6,649 bases of DNA, taken from assembly GCA_965363355.1 (NCBI GenBank), contig CBDTTM010000144.1, positions 1 to 6,649 on the forward strand, read 5' to 3'. The stretch's first letter is position 1, and each line of letters starts with the position of its first letter. Shown here piece by piece: positions 1 to 5,795 of the stretch. The notes under the pieces were generated by a model. That model was given only the letters and a program-made list of their open reading frames with translations. It was not told the origin of the DNA and made no database searches. The stretch comes from CBDTTM01 sp965363355. GTDB lineage: Bacteria > Bacillota > Negativicutes > Selenomonadales > Selenomonadaceae. The translations under genes and the position numbers were made by a program.

Positions 1-727
1 AGAAAATGTCGTGATCAAAGAAGGTTCACATGAACCGGATTATTTTGATACGCAGTACACCGAAAATACACGTACGGCATACCCGCTTGATTATATTCCA
101 AATGCCGTATTGCCAAGTATCGCCGGGCATCCTAAGGCTATTATCTTTTTGACAGCGGATGCGTTCGGGGTATTGCCGCCAGTTTCAAAGCTCACCAAGG
201 AACAAGCCATGTATCATTTTCTATCGGGGTATACGAGCAAAGTCGCTGGAACAGAACGCGGCATCACAGAGCCACAGGCTACGTTTTCCATTGGTTTTGG
301 CGAACCATTCTTACCTTTGTCGCCGCTTAAGTACGCACGGTTGCTCGGCGAAAAAATCGATAAATATGGCACGCAAGTATATCTTCTCAATACAGGCTGG
401 ACTGGCGGCCCATATGGAATCGGCAAACGGATGGATTTGACGTATACACGAGCTATGGTTACGGCTATTTTAAATGGAGAACTCAAGCATTCACTTTGGG
501 AAAAAGATCCGATTTTTAAGGTCATGGTGCCAAAACTTTGTCCGGGCGTCCCATCTAGGCTCTTGATACCAGAAAACACTTGGGATGACAAGGCTGCCTA
601 TCGTCAAACGGCGCAAAAGTTAGCCCAGCGTTTTGTTGAAAATGTAAAGCGTTTTAAAGGAGAAATGCCGGCTGAAATACTCAATGCCGGACCAATTGTT
701 GTGAAAGAACAGGTATTCGTGAGATAA
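1..727 (+). CDS. pckA: Phosphoenolpyruvate carboxykinase (ATP), C-terminal part
   Basis: Partial gene, 5' end outside the window. The frame is open from base 2 (Glu-Asn-Val-Val-Ile...), so the GTG at 11 is an internal valine and not the start. About 241 C-terminal residues are present; family members are usually about 520-540. The enzyme interconverts oxaloacetate + ATP and PEP + CO2 + ADP in the cytoplasm. It serves gluconeogenesis, or fixes CO2 in the reverse direction in many anaerobes. Visible family motifs: TENTR-AYP near bases 59-85, whose Arg corresponds to the substrate/nucleotide-contacting Arg333 of E. coli PckA; FLTADAFGVLPPVSKLT (146-196); the SGYTSKVAGTERGITEP stretch just after; and NTGWTGG...GKRM (about 389-433). 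The N-terminal kinase P-loop and metal-binding residues lie off the left edge and cannot be checked. The C-terminus runs about ten residues past the usual AGP end. It converges on purB and shares a terminator with it. Confidence 0.95.
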   Translation, partial: ENVVIKEGSHEPDYFDTQYTENTRTAYPLDYIPNAVLPSIAGHPKAIIFLTADAFGVLPPVSKLTKEQAMYHFLSGYTSKVAGTERGITEPQATFSIGFGEPFLPLSPLKYARLLGEKIDKYGTQVYLLNTGWTGGPYGIGKRMDLTYTRAMVTAILNGELKHSLWEKDPIFKVMVPKLCPGVPSRLLIPENTWDDKAAYRQTAQKLAQRFVENVKRFKGEMPAEILNAGPIVVKEQVFVR

Positions 728-747
728 ATTGGTCTTTGATGCTAAAT

Positions 748-779
748 AAAAAACCTGCCATTTGATTGGCAGGTTTTTT
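748..779. terminator. Bidirectional intrinsic terminator between pckA and purB
   Basis: A perfect 13-bp inverted repeat (AAAAAACCTGCCA at 748-760, TGGCAGGTTTTTT at 767-779) surrounds a 6-nt loop. The GC-rich core is CCTGCCA/TGGCAGG. The T run follows the stem on the plus strand, and the A run gives the same arrangement on the minus strand. The structure can therefore end both convergent genes: 20 nt after the pckA stop and 14 nt after the purB stop. Confidence 0.92.
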
Positions 780-793
780 GTTTGTGCTAGCTA

Positions 794-2152
794 TTATTTT
801 ATATGGTCGACAAGAGCTGGAGCAATGCCGAAATACGTAGAAGGAGTGAGGGCGAGTAGACGTTTTTTGTCATCCGCTGGCAATTCGAGGCCTTCAATAA
901 AGCTGCGCATATCTTCTTCGGTGATGCCTTTGCCACGAGTAATGGCTTTGAGTTTATCATAGGAATTGGCATGACCGTTTTTGCGCATTACGGTTTGGAC
1001 AGCTTCAGCGAGGACTTCCCAAGCGTGTTCAAGATCGCCGGCGAGTTCTTCGCGATTGACAACCGTTTTTCTGAGTCCTTTGAGGGTATACGTGATGGCG
1101 ATTTGTGCATGGGCAATGCCGGTGCCGATATTACGCTGAGCAGAGGAATCACTGAGGTCACGCTGCAAACGTGAAATCGGCAGCTTGTTAGCCAAGTGAT
1201 CGAGTACTGCGTTGCTGAGTCCGAGGTTTGCTTCGGAGTTTTCAAAATCGATTGGGTTTATTTTATGCGGCATGGTAGAGGAACCAACTTCACCGGCAAT
1301 GGCTTTTTGTTTGAAATAGCCAAGCGAGATATACAGCCACATATCACGATCGAAGTCGAGCAAGATGTTATTGAAACGAGTCATTGCATGGAAGGTTTCC
1401 GCAACATAATCATGTGATTCAATCTGCGTCGTAAGTGGGTTAAACGTAAGGCCAAGGCCTTCGATGAAAGAACGGGCAATATTTTCCCAGTCGGCATTTG
1501 GATAAGCGATGCTATGCGCATTGTAATTGCCGACAGCACCGTTGAATTTACCTAGATATTCTTGGGCACGGATTTGCTTTAACTGGCGATTCCAGCGATA
1601 TACGAATACTGCAAGTTCCTTACCAGCTGTTGTTGGGGATGCTGACTGACCATGGGTATGGGCTAGCATTGGAATAGATTTTTCTTCTTCAGCCATAGCG
1701 GTAACGGTATCGACTAAGGTCTGCGCTGCTGGCAGCCAAACATCTTCGATGCCGTGTTTGAGCATAAGGGCATAGGAAAGGTTGTTGATATCTTCTGAAG
1801 TACAGGAGAAATGGATGAATTCAAGTACATCCGATAAAGACATAGCTCCCAAAGTTTCTCTGAGGTAATATTCGATCGCTTTGACATCATGGTTGGTCGT
1901 GCGTTCGATTTCTTTGATTTTGAGTGCAGCAGTTTCATCGAAGTTTTTGACGAGATCACGCAAAAAACTGATTTCTTCTGGTGTGAATTCACGAATTTCA
2001 GCTAAAACAGGATTGCCAGACATAGCAATCAGCCATTCCACTTCTACATGGAGGCGATATTTAATCAGAGCCCATTCGGAAAAATAACTTTCTAAAGGCT
2101 CGGTAATGGCTCCATAGCGTCCTTCTAACGGCGTAAGTGATTTGATACTCAT
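794..2152 (-). CDS. purB: Adenylosuccinate lyase (PurB), E. coli type
   Basis: 452 residues, full length, close to the 456 of E. coli PurB. It acts twice in purine synthesis: SAICAR to AICAR + fumarate, and adenylosuccinate to AMP + fumarate. It belongs to the aspartase/fumarase superfamily and is a cytoplasmic homotetramer. Visible motifs: LTPLEGRYG at the N-terminus; TSEDINN at 118-124; HTHGQ at 165-169, with His167 matching catalytic His171 of E. coli; and the superfamily signature GSSTMPHKINPIDFEN at 290-305, with Ser291 matching the catalytic serine (Ser295) on the mobile loop. SDSSAQRNIGT (334-344) is also typical. The ATG at 2152 begins the conserved N-terminus and is preceded by a G-rich, Shine-Dalgarno-like GGGGG (2159-2163 on the minus strand). 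The gene appears monocistronic, with its own promoter upstream and a shared terminator downstream. All key residues are intact. Confidence 0.97.
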   Translation of the reverse strand: MSIKSLTPLEGRYGAITEPLESYFSEWALIKYRLHVEVEWLIAMSGNPVLAEIREFTPEEISFLRDLVKNFDETAALKIKEIERTTNHDVKAIEYYLRETLGAMSLSDVLEFIHFSCTSEDINNLSYALMLKHGIEDVWLPAAQTLVDTVTAMAEEEKSIPMLAHTHGQSASPTTAGKELAVFVYRWNRQLKQIRAQEYLGKFNGAVGNYNAHSIAYPNADWENIARSFIEGLGLTFNPLTTQIESHDYVAETFHAMTRFNNILLDFDRDMWLYISLGYFKQKAIAGEVGSSTMPHKINPIDFENSEANLGLSNAVLDHLANKLPISRLQRDLSDSSAQRNIGTGIAHAQIAITYTLKGLRKTVVNREELAGDLEHAWEVLAEAVQTVMRKNGHANSYDKLKAITRGKGITEEDMRSFIEGLELPADDKKRLLALTPSTYFGIAPALVDHIK

Positions 2153-2218
2153 TTTTATCCCCCATCATTTTAAAAAATTAACAGTGTCTATGACATTTGG
2201 TGTCTAAAATCTATGCTT

Positions 2219-2224
2219 ATTATA
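2219..2224 (-). promoter_or_regulatory. Probable purB promoter -10 box
   Basis: The minus strand reads TATAAT, a perfect -10 hexamer, 66 nt upstream of the purB ATG. A recognisable -35 is lacking: the best candidates 17-18 nt upstream are GGCACT or TGGCAC, with few matches to TTGACA, and there is no TGn extension. The inferred start of transcription near 2212 gives a leader of about 60 nt. I saw no Bacillus-type PurR box. A weak -35 may mean that an activator is needed, but that is inference. Confidence 0.6.
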
Positions 2225-2333
2225 CTACATTACACCCTTACAGTGCCATGTTCTGAGGGAATTTATTGAGTGATTTGCAGGAAATAAGAAAAATATCGAT
2301 TTTTGCGGCAGCTGTCAGTGGTGATTTAAGCTA

Positions 2334-2361
2334 TTGTTTCAGCGGGAATTCGAGCTATAAT
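2334..2361 (+). promoter_or_regulatory. Sigma-A-type promoter for the ArsC/Spx-family gene
   Basis: TTGTTT (2334-2339) and TATAAT (2356-2361) are separated by 16 nt, giving a -35/-10 pair with a perfect -10. Transcription should start near 2368, about 33 nt before the ATG at 2401. This supports the downstream start over the in-frame ATG at 2266, which lies upstream of the promoter. Confidence 0.75.
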
Positions 2362-2385
2362 AGAAATATGAGAATTTATATTTCG

Positions 2386-2392
2386 AAGGAGG
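2386..2392 (+). promoter_or_regulatory. Ribosome binding site that fixes the start at 2401
   Basis: AAGGAGG is a near-perfect Shine-Dalgarno sequence, 8 nt before ATG 2401. The other in-frame starts upstream (2266, 2368) have no comparable site. The protein family homology also begins exactly at 2401. Confidence 0.9.
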
Positions 2393-2400
2393 CTGGAGCA

Positions 2401-2754
2401 ATGTCGTACTTGTTTTTATGGTATCCAAAGTGCAGTACCTGCCAAAAGGCAAAAAAATGGCTTGATGAAAATGGCGTCGACTATATAGAGCGAGATATCA
2501 AAGAAAATCATCCCACGGCAGAGGAGATAAAACTTTGGCAAGAAAAAAGCGATTTACCGCTTAAGCGTTTTTTCAATACCAGTGGTCTTTTGTATAAAAA
2601 TATGCAGTTGAAAGAAAAGCTGCCAGACATGGATGCAAAGGAACAGATTGCGCTCTTGGCGACAGATGGAATGTTGGTAAAACGTCCACTCATTATTGGC
2701 GAAAAACAGGTTCTTACTGGATTTAAGCCTAAGGAGTGGGAAATATTGAAATAA
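2401..2754 (+). CDS. ArsC/Spx-family thioredoxin-fold protein
   Basis: 117 residues, the usual size for this family (about 110-130). The N-terminus (hydrophobic strand, then YPKCSTCQKAKKWL) is the beta-strand/Cys loop/helix that opens ArsC, Spx/MgsR and YffB-like proteins. Cys11 and Cys14 form a CxxC: Cys11 is the conserved family cysteine and Cys14 the optional partner seen in Spx. Other family traits are RFFNTSG..YK (about 56-66), the ATDGMLVKRPL stretch near 92-102 with the conserved Arg-Pro, and a C-terminal GF-P-EW. Members are glutaredoxin-linked arsenate reductases, RNA-polymerase-binding stress regulators, or of unknown role; sequence alone does not decide. There are no arsenic genes nearby, which argues against calling it arsenate reductase. 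It has its own promoter. No clear terminator follows, so the next gene 67 nt downstream is probably in the same transcript. Confidence 0.9.
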   Translation: MSYLFLWYPKCSTCQKAKKWLDENGVDYIERDIKENHPTAEEIKLWQEKSDLPLKRFFNTSGLLYKNMQLKEKLPDMDAKEQIALLATDGMLVKRPLIIGEKQVLTGFKPKEWEILK

Positions 2755-2821
2755 GCTTGGCTGATTTTGTCTGATATAAAAAACTATCAGCTTAAAAGTG
2801 ATCTATAGTTAAAGGGGATTT

Positions 2822-3721
2822 ATGAAAAAGTTTACCGTGTATCATATTGAAAAAGACCAGGTTCAGATGACGATTGATATTTACTTGAAGCAAGTTTTAA
2901 AGTATTCGGGACGGAAACTGCAAAAGCTTACTAGACAAAAGGGCATCTTGCTCAATGGAAAATCGACTTTTTTACAGAAAAGCCTCAAACCCGGTGATGT
3001 TTTGAGCATAAAGCAGCTTGAGGATAATTCTTATGGAGTAATGCCGGAAGCGGGTTTGGTCGATATCTTATATGAAGATAAATATATGTTGGTGCTCAAC
3101 AAACCGCCGTATCAATTGGTTCATCCCTCAGGGCAGACTGCAAATGGAACTCTGGCCAATTATCTAGCACATGATTTGCAGCAAAGAAACATAATGGCGG
3201 CAATCCGTCCGTTGCATCGCCTTGATCGCAATACGTCAGGCTGCATTGTTTTTGCCAAAGACGCACAGAGTCAGAACCTACTAGAGCAGCAGCTTAAAGC
3301 CAAGACGATTGAACGAACCTATATGGCTTTGGTGAGGGGTGTCATTGAAAGTGAAAGCGGGCGGATAGATGCACCCATTGGCGCACATCCGAGCCGAGCG
3401 AATCGAAGAGCTGTTAGGGAAAATGGCGATGCTGCCATTACAGACTATAAAACAATCGCACGTTATGAGGATGCATCTTTACTTGAATTAAAGCTGCTGA
3501 CGGGCAGGACGCACCAGATTCGCGTACATTTGGCACATATTGGTCATCCGATTCTTGGCGATGGCATGTATGGCACAAGGTCTAGAGTTATTGACAGACA
3601 GGCACTGCACGCTGTCTCGATTGCATTTATGGAGCTTGGAAAACAAAAGAAAATGAGAGTTGAAGCTCCCTTGCCTAAGGACTTTCAAGAAGCTATGTTA
3701 TTTTTTGCTGGTGAGGAATAA
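2822..3721 (+). CDS. RluA-family RNA pseudouridine synthase
   Basis: 299 residues, typical for RluA/RluD-type enzymes, which isomerise specific uridines in rRNA or tRNA to pseudouridine. An S4-like RNA-binding region occupies about residues 15-65 (LKYSGRKLQKL, then GILLNGK and the LKPGDVLSI turn). The catalytic domain starts near residue 80 (DILYEDKYMLVLNKP). The hallmark HRLDRNTSG is at 132-140 with catalytic Asp135. Later motifs are KTIERTYMALVRG (161-173) and LTGRTHQIRVHLAHIGHPI (226-244), followed by LGDGMYG (245-251) and RQALHA (259-264). All are intact. The ATG at 2822 has AGGGG four nt before it, slightly close but usable. The target uridine cannot be read from the sequence: RluD, RluC and Firmicute YlyB/YhcT/YjbO paralogues all look similar, so no symbol is given. 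The gene is probably co-transcribed with the upstream ArsC/Spx-family gene and ends at a strong terminator. Confidence 0.94.
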   Translation: MKKFTVYHIEKDQVQMTIDIYLKQVLKYSGRKLQKLTRQKGILLNGKSTFLQKSLKPGDVLSIKQLEDNSYGVMPEAGLVDILYEDKYMLVLNKPPYQLVHPSGQTANGTLANYLAHDLQQRNIMAAIRPLHRLDRNTSGCIVFAKDAQSQNLLEQQLKAKTIERTYMALVRGVIESESGRIDAPIGAHPSRANRRAVRENGDAAITDYKTIARYEDASLLELKLLTGRTHQIRVHLAHIGHPILGDGMYGTRSRVIDRQALHAVSIAFMELGKQKKMRVEAPLPKDFQEAMLFFAGEE

Positions 3722-3755
3722 ACGAATACCTGTCCCTTATTATCTGAAAGGAAGG

Positions 3756-3798
3756 AAAAAAGTCCTGCTGAGTTTTAAGATTCAGCAGGACTTTTTTT
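3756..3798 (+). terminator. Strong intrinsic terminator after the pseudouridine synthase gene
   Basis: The left arm at 3756-3771 (six A, then GTCCTGCTGA) pairs with the right arm at 3782-3797 (TCAGCAGGAC, then T run) around a 10-nt loop. The 10-bp core is GC-rich, and seven T (3792-3798) follow it. It lies 35 nt after the stop codon. The matching A run on the left side could also let it act on minus-strand transcripts, but no minus-strand gene here needs it. Confidence 0.93.
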
Positions 3799-3802
3799 GT
3801 TT

Positions 3803-3832
3803 TTGCCTAAATATTATAAATGGTCCTATAAT
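3803..3832 (+). promoter_or_regulatory. Sigma-A-like promoter for the flagellin-family transcript
   Basis: TTGCCT (3803-3808; 4 of 6 matches to TTGACA) and a perfect TATAAT (3827-3832) are separated by 18 nt, starting only five nt after the terminator T run. Transcription would begin near 3839, giving a leader of about 209 nt before the flagellin-family start at 4048. No convincing sigma-28 flagellar promoter was found. The 3722-4047 stretch therefore holds the terminator, this promoter and a leader with one tiny ORF. Confidence 0.6.
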
Positions 3833-3881
3833 TGCGGATATGGGTTCGGTAAGGAAAATAAAAGAGAATAAAGGTGATAAG

Positions 3882-3986
3882 TTGCGACCGCTCGACTGTC
3901 CCTGTGAGATATCAATTCAAAAAAATTGCAAGGATGACAACGGCCCTGATAAGTTAAAATGCAGTTTGAAAGGGATGGCAAAATGA
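3882..3986 (+). CDS. Tentative 34-residue cysteine-rich small protein in the leader
   Basis: Small ORF of unknown function. The start chosen is TTG 3882, because AAGGTGAT (3871-3878) in front of it matches the 3' part of the consensus ribosome site (AGGTGAT) at good spacing. An in-frame ATG at 3840 would give 48 residues, but it has no ribosome site and falls on the inferred transcription start. The product reads LDCPCEISIQKNC, then KDDNG...KLKC, ending GMAK. It contains four cysteines (CPC, x7, C, x10, C) among mostly charged residues, with no signal peptide or membrane segment. The spacing could bind a metal ion, but I recognise no family with confidence. It sits between promoter and flagellin-family gene, 61 nt before ATG 4048, so it could be a small protein, a regulatory leader peptide, or non-coding leader with a chance ORF. 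No homology evidence is available to me. Confidence 0.33.
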   Translation: MRPLDCPCEISIQKNCKDDNGPDKLKCSLKGMAK

Positions 3987-4030
3987 AGGGAAGTTCATGA
4001 GCCATTCATCAAGGATGAGTTTTAAACAAT

Positions 4031-4039
4031 GGAGGGTGA
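4031..4039 (+). promoter_or_regulatory. Ribosome binding site for the flagellin-family start at 4048
   Basis: GGAGGGTGA resembles GGAGGTGA with one extra G. The GGTGA part ends 8 nt before ATG 4048, and the GGAGG part ends 12 nt before it. A second site, GAAGGG (3985-3990), precedes an in-frame ATG at 3997 that would add 17 residues. Start 4048 is preferred because it aligns to the N-terminus of known flagellins. Confidence 0.7.
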
Positions 4040-4047
4040 AAAGTATA

Positions 4048-5655
4048 ATGTTAGCATCAATCAGGAATAATACTTCTTATGTGAGCATCATGAGCAGTTT
4101 GAGCCGAAGCAATCAGTTGATGGAAAAAAGTGCACAGCGGCTTTCTAGTGGGAGCCGGCTAAATAGTGCAGCCGATGATCCGTCGGGGTATGCGATTTCT
4201 AAAAAAATGGGAATCCAGATACGGATACTTGAAAAACAGTTGCAAAACACCCGGCTTGAACAAGCTTCGCGAAAAATGAGCATGGGTTATATGGACAGCA
4301 TCAACAGCGCATTGGCGAGTATGACTGAGCTCGCATTAAAATCAGCAAATGGGATTTACTCAGCACAGGACCGAAGGCTGATGGAGGAGAAATTCACCGG
4401 AACAATTGCCAGTGTCGATGATGCGGCCAAAGACAATGGGCTCAATTCACTGGATCTGTTAGGTGGTCTGTACGGAGACAATGAAACTACATCGGTCAAT
4501 GCGGCGGTGGAACCGACGAATGACCATGGCGTCATTGCAGCGGATGCAGGAAATATCACGATTACTGACGGCGGCAAGTACACAATAGCCGACGGCTATA
4601 CAGGAACCATCACGATTTCTGCGCAGAATGTTTCTCTCGAGTCTGCGAGTGGAACTTTACTTAAAAATGTCAATATTAAGGCAGAAGGGGAAAATACGAA
4701 CCTTTGGCTTAAAGGTGTATCGATTGATAATACCAATAACCAAGAAAGTGTTGTAAGCTTTACGGGCAAAGGCAATACGCTTCATGTCTCCGGCACGTCT
4801 TCTTTTAGCTCAACAGCAGACAATGGCAATGCTGTCATTGCGATGGGAGATGGCTTGAGCGTCTACAATGAAGGGACGCTCAACGTCAAAAAAAGCGGCG
4901 GCTCGGGAGCCGGAATCGGAACAAATAGTGGAGATCCGGCTGATTCATTGGTCATTAAAGGCGGAATACTCAATGTAACAACGAGTGGTCTAGGTGCGGG
5001 AATCGGAACGGGCAGAAATGGCAGCTTGAATAGACTATCTTTGCTCCATACAGTTTTGTCGGTAACGGCTTCTGGTGAAGGTGCCGCAATTGGTGCCGGT
5101 GCAGCCAATTCTTTTGTGGGAAAACTCACGATTGATGATTGCCAGGGCACAGCGGACGGCGTCAGCTCAGCTTTTGGACAAAACAGTACAGGCAGGGGGC
5201 GGATAGGACTTATTTCTGCTGATGGCAATACACTGACCTATAATTCCAAATCATTGACCTCTCTGCAGCTGTCGGGAGCGACAGCTCAAGATGATACGCA
5301 AAAAAAGCAGAGCTATATCAGTCCAATAAGTGCAAAAGCACTGGGCCTTGATATGCTTCATGTCGATACGACGGAAAATGCGCAGATTGCCTATAAAAAA
5401 CTGCAATCGATTTTGGCAACGTCGCTCGAGAAGACGGCATCGCTTGGTGCGGCGAATGCGGCACTGGATAAAAAGGAAGACAGTCTGACAGCAGAACTAG
5501 AAAATATTAGAAGTGCCCAAAGCGTGATGTCAGATACGGATATACCAAAGGAAATGATTCAATATACGACCAACAAAATACTCAATAATGTGGGTTTGAT
5601 CATGTTGAAGAACACCAATAAGAACTTGGGGCTTCTCTTGAATCTCATACAATGA
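4048..5655 (+). CDS. Divergent flagellin-family protein with a glycine-rich beta-solenoid middle domain
   Basis: 535 residues. Flagellin is the subunit of the flagellar filament, exported unprocessed through the flagellar type III channel; its N- and C-terminal helices pack into the filament core. Residues 1-140 match the N-terminal D0/D1 region: RLSSGSRLNSAADD begins at 31, where RLSSG also starts in Salmonella FliC, which fixes the ATG at 4048. AISKKM, ELALKSANG and GLNSLDLLGG follow. Residues about 425-535 match the C-terminal region (ISAKALGLD, LGAANAALDKKEDSL, ENIRSAQSVMSDTDI, then a helical tail ending LLNLIQ). The tail is divergent: the common AQANQ motif reads KNTNKN. Residues about 150-410 are beta-rich, Ser/Thr/Gly/Asn-rich, with GAGIG repeats at 276-365; this is an unusual surface domain, predicted right-handed beta-helix. 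One Cys (365) is present, which is rare in flagellins. The gene stands alone between its own promoter and terminator, with no flagellar neighbours. FlgL is less likely because both ends fit flagellin. It may be a minor or specialised filament subunit (inference). Confidence 0.88.
   Translation: MLASIRNNTSYVSIMSSLSRSNQLMEKSAQRLSSGSRLNSAADDPSGYAISKKMGIQIRILEKQLQNTRLEQASRKMSMGYMDSINSALASMTELALKSANGIYSAQDRRLMEEKFTGTIASVDDAAKDNGLNSLDLLGGLYGDNETTSVNAAVEPTNDHGVIAADAGNITITDGGKYTIADGYTGTITISAQNVSLESASGTLLKNVNIKAEGENTNLWLKGVSIDNTNNQESVVSFTGKGNTLHVSGTSSFSSTADNGNAVIAMGDGLSVYNEGTLNVKKSGGSGAGIGTNSGDPADSLVIKGGILNVTTSGLGAGIGTGRNGSLNRLSLLHTVLSVTASGEGAAIGAGAANSFVGKLTIDDCQGTADGVSSAFGQNSTGRGRIGLISADGNTLTYNSKSLTSLQLSGATAQDDTQKKQSYISPISAKALGLDMLHVDTTENAQIAYKKLQSILATSLEKTASLGAANAALDKKEDSLTAELENIRSAQSVMSDTDIPKEMIQYTTNKILNNVGLIMLKNTNKNLGLLLNLIQ
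4873..5142 (+). repeat. Three tandem ~29-30 residue GAGIG repeats inside the flagellin-family gene
   Basis: Protein residues 276-365 form three units of the pattern L-x-V-x-x-S-G, G-A-[GA]-I-G, then L-x-[IL]. The repeat isoleucines fall at 290, 319 and 348, exactly 29 apart, and the LxV positions at 278, 308 and 337. At the DNA level an 11-nt identity, GGAATCGGAAC, occurs at 4912-4922 and 4999-5009, 87 nt apart (29 codons). A degenerate fourth copy (SSAFGQ...GRGRIGLI) may follow at about 372-389. Such glycine-rich, hydrophobic-alternating repeats are typical of parallel beta-helix surface domains. Confidence 0.8.
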
Positions 5656-5688
5656 GATAAAAACGCACGATAATCAAGTAGGATATAG

Positions 5689-5728
5689 GCAGGCTGGATC
5701 TCTCGCGAAGATTCAGCCTGCTTTTTTT
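5689..5728 (+). terminator. Intrinsic terminator after the flagellin-family gene
   Basis: GCAGGCTGGATCT (5689-5701) pairs with AGATTCAGCCTGC (5709-5721) as a 13-bp stem with one G-U pair and a 7-nt loop (CTCGCGA), followed by seven T (5722-5728). It lies 33 nt after the stop codon. On the minus strand the hairpin lacks a following T run, so it is probably a weak terminator for the convergent TPR gene. No other terminator for that gene is visible in 5729-5795. Confidence 0.9.
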
Positions 5729-5795
5729 ATAAATAGGGGTTCCATTTGAAAATATCTATTTGTATAAAAATTGACGGGGATTTTGGATAGCTTTG

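Noticed and set aside
214..591. 125-residue antisense ORF within pckA
   Set aside because: It lies opposite strongly conserved PckA coding sequence, and its translation shows no family features.
2266..2400. 45-residue N-terminal extension of the ArsC/Spx-family protein from ATG 2266
   Set aside because: The promoter (2334-2361) lies inside the extension. The near-perfect ribosome site and the family homology both point to ATG 2401.
2760..2791. GCTGAT/ATCAGC inverted repeat after the ArsC/Spx-family gene as a terminator
   Set aside because: Only a 6-bp stem with a 20-nt loop and no T run. Read-through into the pseudouridine synthase gene is more likely.
3660..3839. Longer version of the mini-ORF starting at 3660
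   Set aside because: It overlaps the end of the pseudouridine synthase gene and reads straight through a strong intrinsic terminator. Only the part after the promoter is considered.
3850..3896. Sigma-28 promoter (TAAGG...GGTGATAA or TAAAG...CTCGACT)
   Set aside because: The first pair has a decent -10 (6 of 8) but 18-nt spacing and a poor -35. The second has a poor -10. GGTGATAA is better explained as part of the mini-ORF ribosome site.
3839..4047. c-di-GMP (GEMM) or other known riboswitch in the flagellin-family leader
   Set aside because: No GEMM core motifs or convincing multi-stem fold could be seen by eye. The only hairpin noticed is a weak CAATT/AATTG pair at 3913-3928.
4863..5228. 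121-residue proline-rich antisense ORF within the flagellin-family gene
   Set aside because: It is a shadow of the glycine-rich repeats on the other strand (Gly codons read as Pro/Ala antisense). It has no ribosome site or recognisable domain.
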